Under the pieces are notes generated by a model, which was not told where the DNA came from, did no database searches, and saw only the letters and a list, made by a program, of their open reading frames with translations. Shown here one piece after another: positions 1 through 5,001 of a stretch of 5,001 nucleotides of DNA (position 1 is the stretch's first letter; each line of letters opens with the position of its first letter). The translations under genes and the position numbers were made by a program. This DNA is from CAZHAC01 sp964383855. GTDB lineage: Bacteria; Chloroflexota; Dormibacteria; Dormibacterales; Dormibacteraceae. The stretch is taken from assembly GCA_964383855.1 (NCBI GenBank), contig CAYLIP010000103.1, positions 1-5,001 on the forward strand, read 5' to 3'.

Positions 1-14
1 CCCGCAATAACTCG

Positions 15-43
15 TTCACACTTCCGTTGGCCGTGCTGATGCT
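15..43 (+). promoter_or_regulatory. possible weak promoter upstream of flp
   Basis: TTCACA at 15-20 matches the sigma-70 -35 consensus at 5 of 6 positions. It lies 17 bp before GATGCT (38-43), which matches the -10 consensus at only 3 of 6. Transcription would start near position 50, just ahead of the pilin ribosome binding site. The -10 is poor and the window begins only 14 bases upstream, so the true flp promoter may lie outside. Tentative. Confidence 0.22.
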
Positions 44-59
44 CAGGCGGACACCGATC

Positions 60-71
60 AAGGGAGGTGAT
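60..71 (+). promoter_or_regulatory. very strong Shine-Dalgarno overlapping the flp start
   Basis: The run AAGGGAGGTGAT contains GGAGGTGAT (63-71), a 9-base match to the complement of the 16S rRNA 3' tail. It runs directly into the ATG at 70, leaving only two bases between GGAGG and that codon, shorter than the usual 5-9. The in-frame GTG at 79 would have a spacing of 11. The site therefore shows that translation begins here but leaves the exact start codon open. Confidence 0.6.
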
Positions 72-294
72 GTCCCAGGTGACTTTGACGGCCGAGGGGT
101 CTCGGCCAGCAGCCCCGGCGAGGGTTTTGCCGAGGATGCGGTTTCTGCTGGATTCGGAGTCCGGCCAGGGTCTCGTGGAGTACGCAATGATCCTGGTGGT
201 GGTGTCGATCGTGGCTGTCTTTCTTCTTGTTTCTTTTGGCAACCAGCTGAACAACATGTTTTCGAACGTGGTCGCAGGGATGCAGATCCACTGA
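70..294 (+). CDS. flp: Flp/Fap-type major pilin (Tad class IVb prepilin)
   Basis: This is the structural subunit of the Tad pilus. It is inserted in the membrane as a prepilin, cleaved by a prepilin peptidase and polymerised by the CpaF-TadB machine. From ATG 70 the protein has 74 residues: a polar leader (1-31), the Flp processing motif G32|QGLVEY with Glu at +5 and Tyr at +6, a hydrophobic helix at about 39-56, and a short tail rich in Asn and Gln. The predicted mature pilin is only 42 residues, within the small size typical of Flp pilins, and has no cysteine. The start is uncertain: GTG 67, ATG 70 and GTG 79 all sit at the strong Shine-Dalgarno, and ATG 136 would give a 52-residue prepilin with a leader length more typical of the family. 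The mature product is the same in each case. The gene stands apart from the machinery genes, with a hairpin 38 bases after its stop. Confidence 0.9.
   Translation: MSQVTLTAEGSRPAAPARVLPRMRFLLDSESGQGLVEYAMILVVVSIVAVFLLVSFGNQLNNMFSNVVAGMQIH
163..183 (+). other. prepilin peptidase cleavage site in Flp
   Basis: These bases encode GQGLVEY. In Flp pilins, cleavage follows the Gly and leaves a mature N-terminus with Glu at +5 and Tyr at +6, both present here. The cut would fall between the codons at 163-165 and 166-168. The peptidase (CpaA/TadV family) is not encoded in this window. Confidence 0.85.
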
Positions 295-332
295 GCAAGC
301 GACCTTTCGAACCCGAGACCCAGGGCATGACG

Positions 333-357
333 GGGAGGGACCGGCATGGTCCCTCCC
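333..357 (+). terminator. hairpin terminator or attenuator after flp
   Basis: GGGAGGGACC (333-342) and GGTCCCTCCC (348-357) are perfect 10-base inverted complements around a 5-base GGCAT loop. The hairpin lies 38 bases after the flp stop. ATTT follows rather than a long T-run, so termination may be partial, or the stem may protect the 3' end of the flp transcript. A strong promoter lies 60 bases further on, which fits a transcription boundary. Confidence 0.72.
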
Positions 358-416
358 ATTTCCTCCACGGCCTCAGGGCCCTCGCCCGCCGATCTCCTGA
401 CCGGTTTCTTAAGCGG

Positions 417-445
417 GAGACATCTGAGAGACCCGTACCTATAAT
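417..445 (+). promoter_or_regulatory. sigma-70-type promoter for the cpaB-cpaE-cpaF-tadB operon
   Basis: A perfect -10 box, TATAAT (440-445), lies exactly 17 bp after GAGACA (417-422), which matches 4 of 6 positions of the -35 consensus including the ACA end. The expected start of transcription is about 451-453, giving a leader of roughly 40 bases before the cpaB TTG. An AT-rich hexamer of this quality stands out in such GC-rich DNA, and its place between the flp terminator and cpaB supports a real promoter. Confidence 0.72.
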
Positions 446-464
446 GGCCGCGCCTTCAGCGGCC
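446..464. repeat. short inverted repeat at the cpaB transcription start
   Basis: GGCCGC (446-451) and GCGGCC (459-464) form a 6-base inverted repeat with a 7-base spacer, starting directly after the -10 box. The left arm lies at or before the predicted transcription start, so it would probably not form an RNA hairpin in the cpaB message. If functional, it is better placed as an operator for a dimeric regulator. It could be chance in GC-rich DNA. Confidence 0.3.
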
Positions 465-475
465 TGACTTCGCAG

Positions 476-482
476 TAAGGAG
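476..482 (+). promoter_or_regulatory. ribosome binding site that fixes the TTG start of cpaB
   Basis: TAAGGAG at 476-482 matches the anti-Shine-Dalgarno closely and is 8 bases from TTG 491. No ATG or GTG in this frame is as well placed, so the TTG start is well supported. Confidence 0.85.
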
Positions 483-490
483 TTCCACAC

Positions 491-1375
491 TTGGCAGTCG
501 CCTCCCCCGCACGACCTCGTGCCAGCAGCAGTCGGATGTTCATCATCGTTGGGGCCGTCCTCGCGGTCCTGGCCTTCATCCTCGTGTTCGTGCTCGGTGG
601 TTCCCGCGCCGGCGGGGGCATCGGCGGCGGGTCGCAGACCGCGATCGTGGTCGCTGCCCGCGACATCCCGTTCCGGACCGCGCTGAGCAAGGATGACCTG
701 AAGCTCCAGTCCTACCCGGCCGGGGTCGTTCCCGCCGGCGCCTACACCAGCATCGCCGACGTCATCGGCAAGCAGGCGGCCAACACATCGTCGACCGACG
801 TCTCCCAGGCCAACCAGACCGGCGCCGTCGCCGAGGTTCAGATCAAGGCCGGTCAGCCGGTCACCTCCAACCTCCTGGCCAGGAGCGTGGACGCGGTCCA
901 GGTCCAGCCGGCCTATCTGCCGATTCCCAAGGGTTTCGTGACCCTGACCGTCCCCACCGGTGAGCAGATCGGCGTCGCCGGCTTCATCCAGGCCGGGGAC
1001 TACATCAACATCATCGCCAGCGCCAACGCATCCGCCTTCGGCGGGCAGGGCAAGGCGGTCACCAAGACCGTGTTCACGAACGTCCATGTGCTCCGGGTCG
1101 GCGCCGCCACCGGTGCGGTTGCCTCCGGGTCGGCGCCTCAGTCGGCGACGACAGGTGGGGTCGCCAGCAGCCTGACGCTAGTCATGACGCAGTGCGACGC
1201 GGAGATGCTTCGCTGGCTGCAGGCGAACGCGTCGATGACCTACACCCTCGGCTCCTACCAGGACTACAAGCCCCAGGACACAAAGCCTGACTCTTCCTGC
1301 GCCGACGCCACCGCGGCCAAGGGCGTGGGCCCCAACGCCGTCAACCAGCGCTGGGGATTCACGACTCTCCAGTAG
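491..1375 (+). CDS. cpaB: Flp pilus assembly protein CpaB/RcpC (SAF domain)
   Basis: CpaB/RcpC is a membrane-anchored Tad component. In diderms it works with the secretin; its role in secretin-less systems is less clear and is probably to support or stabilise the pilus outside the membrane. The 294-residue protein has a short basic N-terminus, one membrane segment (about 16-36) and a Gly-rich linker (37-48). A SAF domain follows at about 50-131, opening with AIVVAARDIP and carrying the LSKDDL and IKAGQPVTSNLL segments typical of the family. The RcpC/CpaB domain spans about 143-258 (GFVTLTV, GFIQAGDYINII, LTLVMTQCDAEML). A polar insertion at about 96-112 interrupts the SAF part, and a low-complexity Ala/Ser/Gly loop lies near 206-226. 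There are only two cysteines, C235 and C270, both predicted extracytoplasmic; a disulphide is possible but unproven. TTG is the start, fixed by the ribosome binding site. The TAG stop overlaps the next start by one base (TAGTG), implying translational coupling. Confidence 0.88.
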   Translation: MAVASPARPRASSSRMFIIVGAVLAVLAFILVFVLGGSRAGGGIGGGSQTAIVVAARDIPFRTALSKDDLKLQSYPAGVVPAGAYTSIADVIGKQAANTSSTDVSQANQTGAVAEVQIKAGQPVTSNLLARSVDAVQVQPAYLPIPKGFVTLTVPTGEQIGVAGFIQAGDYINIIASANASAFGGQGKAVTKTVFTNVHVLRVGAATGAVASGSAPQSATTGGVASSLTLVMTQCDAEMLRWLQANASMTYTLGSYQDYKPQDTKPDSSCADATAAKGVGPNAVNQRWGFTTLQ

Positions 1376-2652
1376 TGGCGACGGGCGAGCGGCCCGCCGG
1401 GCAGCTCGCCCCGGGCGTTGACTCTGGGCGGGTGCGGGTCGTCGTCGTCGACGACGCCCCGCGGACCGTCGAGAACCTGACCAGGCTCCTCTCCTTCGAG
1501 GCCGACATCGAGGTCGTGGGCTCGGCTCTGACCGCCGGGGCCGGGATCGAGACGGCGCACCGGCTCCTGCCGGACGTCCTCGTGATGGACGTCAACCTGC
1601 CCGACATGGATGGAATCCGCGCCACCGAAAGGATGTCGTCCGAGCTGCCGCTGGTACCCGTCATCCTGATCTCGGTCCAGGAGGACCGCGAGTACCTGCG
1701 CCGCGCCATGCGGGCGGGTGCCCGCCAGTACCTGGTCAAGCCCTTCGCCGCCGACGAGCTGGTCGACGCCATCCGGCGGGTCCACCAGATCGAGCGGCTG
1801 AAGCGCCAGGTCGCGGCCGCCACGCCGCCCTCCCGGACGGTGGCGGACGACGGTCCGCACGACGGCCGCATCATCGCCGTCTACAGCGGCAAGGGAGGCG
1901 TGGGCAAGTCGACGATCGCCGTCAACACCGCCGCCGCCCTGGCCCGCGAGACCGACCAGGAGGTGGCCCTGGTCGACCTCGACCTCCAGTACGGCGACGT
2001 CGCCGTGATGCTGGGCATGGAGCCCGAGGGCACGCTGGCCGACGTTGCGCAGGCCTATCCCAGCGTCGACGCCGGCTTCCTGGGCGCGCTCATGCCGGAG
2101 CTGGCGCAGATGCGGGTGCTGGCGTCACCGCTCAGCCCGGAGATGGCAGACCTCGTGACTCCCGAGGTGGCAAGGGGAACGCTGGGCATCCTGAAGCAGA
2201 TCTTCGACTGGGTGGTGATCGACATGAGCTCCCACCTCAACGACGTCGGACTGGAGGCGGTGGAGTCCGCCGACCAGGTCTTTTTGGTCACGGATCTGAC
2301 TCTCCCCGCAATAAAGGACGCGAAGCTAGCGTTTCGTCTCTTCGAGTCCATCGGTATCCAGCGCGAGCGGATCTCGCTCGTCCTGAACCGGGCCGACGCA
2401 CCATCCGAGATCTCTGTTCAAAGCCTGGAGGCCAACCTGAGATTCCCCGTCACCGCGCGCATCCCGAGCCAGGGCAAGCTGGCCGTCAGGTCGACGCAGT
2501 CGACCGTGCCTTTCGTGGTTTCCGAACCGGATGCGGAAATCGCGCTGAGCATCAGGAACCTGGTGGGCACGCTGGTACCCCTGGCCGGCGCTGATCAGGG
2601 CGTGGGGAGGAGGCCCCGTCGCCGCCTCTTCGCACGCTCGGGCGGCAGCTGA
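1375..2652 (+). CDS. cpaE: CpaE/TadZ-type pilus localisation protein: receiver domain fused to MinD/ParA-like ATPase
   Basis: CpaE/TadZ proteins place the Tad machine at a defined site in the cell. The 425-residue protein has a receiver domain at about 20-138. It contains the acidic pair D26/D27, a predicted phospho-acceptor D72 (VLVMDVNLPDMDG), switch residue S100, an aromatic at Y119 and the K122-P123 pair, so all the usual phosphorylation residues appear present. A linker (about 140-163) leads to a MinD/ParA-like ATPase with a deviant Walker A, GKGGVGKST (172-180, signature lysine K173 and P-loop K178). Next come LVDLDLQYGD (199-208, D201/D203) and a Walker B-like VVIDM ending near D283. 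The C-terminus is basic (411-421). GTG 1375 overlaps the cpaB stop and lacks a good Shine-Dalgarno, so re-initiation is likely; GTG 1432 would trim the start right up to the receiver domain. Around 2301-2340 there are locally unusual codons (ATA, CTA, TTT, CGT). The cpaF start follows after two bases. The family call is firm; active phosphorylation is inference. Confidence 0.88.
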   Translation: MATGERPAGQLAPGVDSGRVRVVVVDDAPRTVENLTRLLSFEADIEVVGSALTAGAGIETAHRLLPDVLVMDVNLPDMDGIRATERMSSELPLVPVILISVQEDREYLRRAMRAGARQYLVKPFAADELVDAIRRVHQIERLKRQVAAATPPSRTVADDGPHDGRIIAVYSGKGGVGKSTIAVNTAAALARETDQEVALVDLDLQYGDVAVMLGMEPEGTLADVAQAYPSVDAGFLGALMPELAQMRVLASPLSPEMADLVTPEVARGTLGILKQIFDWVVIDMSSHLNDVGLEAVESADQVFLVTDLTLPAIKDAKLAFRLFESIGIQRERISLVLNRADAPSEISVQSLEANLRFPVTARIPSQGKLAVRSTQSTVPFVVSEPDAEIALSIRNLVGTLVPLAGADQGVGRRPRRRLFARSGGS

Positions 2653-2654
2653 GC

Positions 2655-4196
2655 ATGGGACTTCTCGACAGGGTCAAGGCGAGTCAGACCGGGACGCTGC
2701 CGGACGCCCCCGGGGCCCCCGGCGCGAACGGAACAGCGACCCCGCCGCCCATGCCGACCGCCACGCCAAGGCCGGCCAGCGCCCCGGCCACCACCCCGGC
2801 CAAGCCGGCGGCTGTGGCCACGCCGGCCCCGGTCGCGGTCGCGCCCAGGCCGGCCGCGGCCCATGCCGCGCCGACGCGGCTCGCCCCCGCCCCCGGGGCC
2901 GAGGTCATCAGCCCGGCCTTCACGGCCGCCAAGGTGCATGTGCACGCCAAGCTGCTGGAGCGCTACGCGGACAAGCTGCAGGTGACCGACCGGCAGGGCG
3001 TCCGGGACAAGATCCAGGAGCTGGCGGACGAGTACTTCCGCAACAACTCGGTCACCATGACCAAGGGCGAGAAGGATCGCCTGGTCGAATCGCTGCTCGA
3101 TGACGTCCTCGGCCTTGGCCCGCTGCAGCAGCTGGTCGACGACCCCGACGTGACCGAGATCATGATCAACCACCCCAAGCAGATCTACATCGAGAAGAAG
3201 GGCCAGCCGATGCTCTCCTCGGTCACGTTCGAGAGCCCCAAGCAGCTCATGCTCGTGATCGACCGCATCGTGAGCACCGTCGGCCGGCGTGTCGACGAGT
3301 CGAGCCCGATGGCCGACGCGCGCCTGCTCGACGGTTCCCGAGTCAACGTGATCATCCCGCCGCTCGCGCTCAAGGGTCCCTGCATGACGATCCGCAAGTT
3401 CTCCAAGGAGAAGCTGCGGCCGGAGGACCTCATCAATTTCGGCAGCGCGACCCCCGAGATGATCGAGTTCCTCCGCACCTGCGTCCGAGCGCGGCTCAAC
3501 GTGCTGGTGTCGGGCGGCACCGGCTCTGGCAAGACGACCCTGCTCAACATCCTCTCCAGCTTCATCCCGTCGGAGGAGCGGGTCATCACCTGCGAGGACG
3601 CGGCCGAGCTGCAGCTTCAGCAGGAGCACGTGATCACGCTCGAGTCACGACCGCCCAACGTGGAGGGCAAGGGCGCCGTCACCATCCGCGACCTGGTCAA
3701 GAACTGCCTGCGGATGAGGCCCGACCGGATCATCGTCGGTGAGTGCCGTGGCGGCGAGGCGCTGGACATGCTCCAGGCCATGAACACCGGTCACGACGGC
3801 TCCATGTCGACCCTCCACGCCAACAACCCGCACGAGTGCCTGGGACGACTGGAGACGCTGGTCCTGATGGCCGGCGCCGACCTTCCCTCGCGCGCGATCC
3901 GCGAGCAGATGGCGTCTGCCGTGCACCTCGTCGTCCAGCAGCAGCGGCTGCGCGGCGGCCCGCGCAAGATCGTCTCCATCGCCGAGATCACGGGCATGGA
4001 GAGCGGAGAGATCAAGTACCAGGAGATCTTCAAGTTCAACCAGATCGGAGTGAACGACAAGGGAAAGGCGATCGGCTACCATTCCGCGACCGGAATCCGG
4101 CCGATGCGGCTCGATCACATGAAGGCGAGCGGCGAGGAGGTCCCGGACGAGATCTTCGAACCGACCAAGCAGCCGTCCGATGACAAGCTCTACTAG
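2655..4196 (+). CDS. cpaF: CpaF/TadA secretion ATPase of the Tad pilus
   Basis: CpaF is the cytoplasmic hexameric ATPase (type II/IV secretion GspE/VirB11 superfamily) that powers Flp pilus assembly, and in some species retraction. The 513-residue protein begins with about 70 Pro/Ala-rich, probably disordered residues (16-85), followed by the N-terminal all-alpha and N2 domains (about 88-250, including LLDDVLGLGPLQQLVDD). The catalytic core has Walker A SGGTGSGKTT (286-295, K293), an Asp box ITCEDAAEL (311-319), conserved arginines in LRMRPD (352-357), Walker B IIVGECRGGEA (359-369, with E363 and E368), and a His box NTGHDGSMSTLHAN (377-390). The C-terminal arm carries the SIAEITGM segment. 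All catalytic motifs are intact. ATG 2655 lies two bases after the cpaE stop with only a weak GGGCGG upstream, so it is probably coupled to cpaE translation. The family is normally about 400-500 residues; the extra length here is the N-terminal linker. Confidence 0.94.
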   Translation: MGLLDRVKASQTGTLPDAPGAPGANGTATPPPMPTATPRPASAPATTPAKPAAVATPAPVAVAPRPAAAHAAPTRLAPAPGAEVISPAFTAAKVHVHAKLLERYADKLQVTDRQGVRDKIQELADEYFRNNSVTMTKGEKDRLVESLLDDVLGLGPLQQLVDDPDVTEIMINHPKQIYIEKKGQPMLSSVTFESPKQLMLVIDRIVSTVGRRVDESSPMADARLLDGSRVNVIIPPLALKGPCMTIRKFSKEKLRPEDLINFGSATPEMIEFLRTCVRARLNVLVSGGTGSGKTTLLNILSSFIPSEERVITCEDAAELQLQQEHVITLESRPPNVEGKGAVTIRDLVKNCLRMRPDRIIVGECRGGEALDMLQAMNTGHDGSMSTLHANNPHECLGRLETLVLMAGADLPSRAIREQMASAVHLVVQQQRLRGGPRKIVSIAEITGMESGEIKYQEIFKFNQIGVNDKGKAIGYHSATGIRPMRLDHMKASGEEVPDEIFEPTKQPSDDKLY

Positions 4197-4206
4197 GGAC
4201 TACTCC

Positions 4207-4212
4207 AGGAGG
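4207..4212 (+). promoter_or_regulatory. consensus ribosome binding site of tadB
   Basis: AGGAGG at 4207-4212 is five bases before ATG 4218. It lies in the 21-base gap after cpaF and fixes the tadB start. Unlike cpaE and cpaF, tadB has its own full-strength site and need not rely on coupling. Confidence 0.85.
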
Positions 4213-4217
4213 CCTCG

Positions 4218-5001
4218 ATGAACATTTTCGTGGTGGTTGCCGCCGTGATCGGCGCCGCCGGCGTCTTCGTCATATTCCTCGGCCTGGCCACCCAGCGCCG
4301 CGCGGTCGAGGACTCGGCGGAGATGGCGTCGCGCCTCTCGGCTTACGGCGTGGGCAGCGGGCCCGCCGCGCGCCCGGTTAAGGCGCCCCCGGCCTCGATC
4401 CGGGAACGGATCGCGCGCATCTTCGAGCCGGCCGCCCAGCGGCTGGGCCAGGGCAACGTGAAGAAGGGCAAGAAGCCGCTGGCCGAGCAGCTTCAGAAGG
4501 CCGATCTCAAGCTCCGCACCTCGGAGTTCGTGGCCATCCAGTTCGGCACGGTGGCGCTCTTCGCGCTGATCGCGCTGGTTCGGTTCGGCAATCCCATCCA
4601 CGCGGTGATCGCGGGGGCGATCGGGTACTTCGTGCCCGGCTTCTACGTCCGCTACCGGATGAACAAGCGGCTCAAGGCCTTCAACGACCAGCTCGGCGAC
4701 ACGCTGATCCTGCTCTCGAACGCCCTCAAGGCCGGCTACTCGTTCGCGCAGGCGATCGACACCGTCTCCAAGAACGCGACCCCGCCGATGGCGGACGAAT
4801 TCGCCCGCGCCGTGCGCGAGATGAATCTCGGTGGCTCGGTCGAGGAGGCGCTCAACAACATGCTCAGGCGCATCGAGTCGGCCGACTTCGATCTCGTGGT
4901 GACGGCGGTCGCCATCCACCGGACGGTGGGCGGCAACCTGGCCGAGATCCTCGACAACATCGCCCACACGATCCGCGAGCGGATCCGGATCAAGGGCGAG
5001 A
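4218..5001 (+). CDS. tadB: TadB, inner-membrane platform protein of the Tad pilus (type II secretion F family), 3' end outside the window
   Basis: TadB forms the membrane platform, usually with TadC, that couples the CpaF ATPase to pilin extrusion. The window holds 261 codons, open to its last base. The N-terminus has a membrane segment (about 3-24) and a cytoplasmic stretch with a basic patch (VKKGKK, 81-86). Two hydrophobic segments follow at about 105-121 and 126-144. The start of the T2SSF domain is at about 155-261, with the family-typical QLGDTLILLSNALKAGYSF, a segment near EMNLGGSVEEAL, and FDLVVTAVAIHRTVGGNLAE before the helix IRERIRIKGE. Full TadB proteins are about 300-330 residues, so the last one or two membrane segments are missing here. 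It is in the same direction as cpaF with a 21-base gap and is clearly part of the same operon. TadC and TadE-like genes would be expected next. Confidence 0.92.
   Translation, partial: MNIFVVVAAVIGAAGVFVIFLGLATQRRAVEDSAEMASRLSAYGVGSGPAARPVKAPPASIRERIARIFEPAAQRLGQGNVKKGKKPLAEQLQKADLKLRTSEFVAIQFGTVALFALIALVRFGNPIHAVIAGAIGYFVPGFYVRYRMNKRLKAFNDQLGDTLILLSNALKAGYSFAQAIDTVSKNATPPMADEFARAVREMNLGGSVEEALNNMLRRIESADFDLVVTAVAIHRTVGGNLAEILDNIAHTIRERIRIKGE

Noticed and set aside
27..467. A + strand open frame of 146 codons covering flp and the intergenic region in another frame
   Set aside because: It starts with TTG and no good ribosome binding site, has no recognisable motif, and runs through the flp gene, the terminator hairpin and the promoter.
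1444..1455. Perfect palindrome GTCGTCGACGAC
   Set aside because: It results from the Val-Val-Asp-Asp codons at the receiver domain acidic pocket. It is inside a coding region and needs no regulatory explanation.
2281..2345. Lower-GC patch with unusual codons inside cpaE, considered as a possible recombination scar
   Set aside because: The reading frame and the ATPase domain continue without interruption on both sides. The patch is too short to claim transfer.
2595..3629. A long open frame on the minus strand opposite cpaF, with similar ones opposite cpaB/cpaE (1264-1860) and tadB (4200-4967)
   Set aside because: These are antisense to well-recognised genes in GC-rich DNA, where stops are rare. 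Their translations are Arg/Gly/Asp/Val/His-rich low-complexity sequence with no recognisable domain.
1..5001. Search for CRISPR arrays, tRNA genes, insertion sequences, attachment sites or a defence system
   Set aside because: No direct-repeat arrays, tRNA-like segments, transposase motifs or terminal repeats were seen. The window is almost fully explained by the Tad pilus genes.

Overview
The window is the 5' part of a Tad (tight adherence, Flp-type IV pilus) assembly locus, with every gene on the + strand. The DNA is GC-rich and uses TTG and GTG starts as well as ATG. It has strong Shine-Dalgarno sequences and almost no spacing inside the main operon. The order is flp, cpaB, cpaE, cpaF, tadB, with no secretin (CpaC/RcpA) or CpaD gene between cpaB and cpaE. 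That order points to a high-GC bacterium without a conventional outer membrane, such as a Chloroflexota or Dormibacterota-like lineage, or less likely an actinomycete. The taxonomic call is inference from gene order and composition only.

Layout: 1-66 is the upstream leader, holding at best a weak promoter and a very strong Shine-Dalgarno. 70-294 encodes a small Flp pilin with a clear prepilin-peptidase site. 295-490 is non-coding: a 10-bp GC-rich hairpin (333-357) that probably terminates or attenuates flp transcription, then a near-consensus sigma-70 promoter (-35 GAGACA, 17-bp spacer, -10 TATAAT) at 417-445, then a good ribosome binding site. 491-1375 is CpaB/RcpC (SAF domain). 1375-2652 is a CpaE/TadZ-type protein with a receiver domain fused to a MinD/ParA-like ATPase. 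2655-4196 is the CpaF/TadA secretion ATPase with a long Pro/Ala-rich N-terminal extension. 4218 to the window end is the first 261 codons of TadB, the inner-membrane platform protein.

How the parts work together: the Flp prepilin is cut by a prepilin peptidase not seen here. CpaF hydrolyses ATP to drive pilin polymerisation through the TadB platform (and probably a TadC partner beyond the window). CpaE positions the machine in the cell and may sense a phosphorylation signal. CpaB is a membrane-anchored extracytoplasmic component. The separate promoter after the hairpin suggests that the abundant pilin and the low-copy machinery are expressed as two units.

This is a recognisable pilus system rather than a new one. 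The points most worth a second look are the apparently intact phospho-acceptor site in the CpaE receiver domain, the terminator/promoter arrangement after flp, the missing secretin gene, and the disordered CpaF N-terminus.
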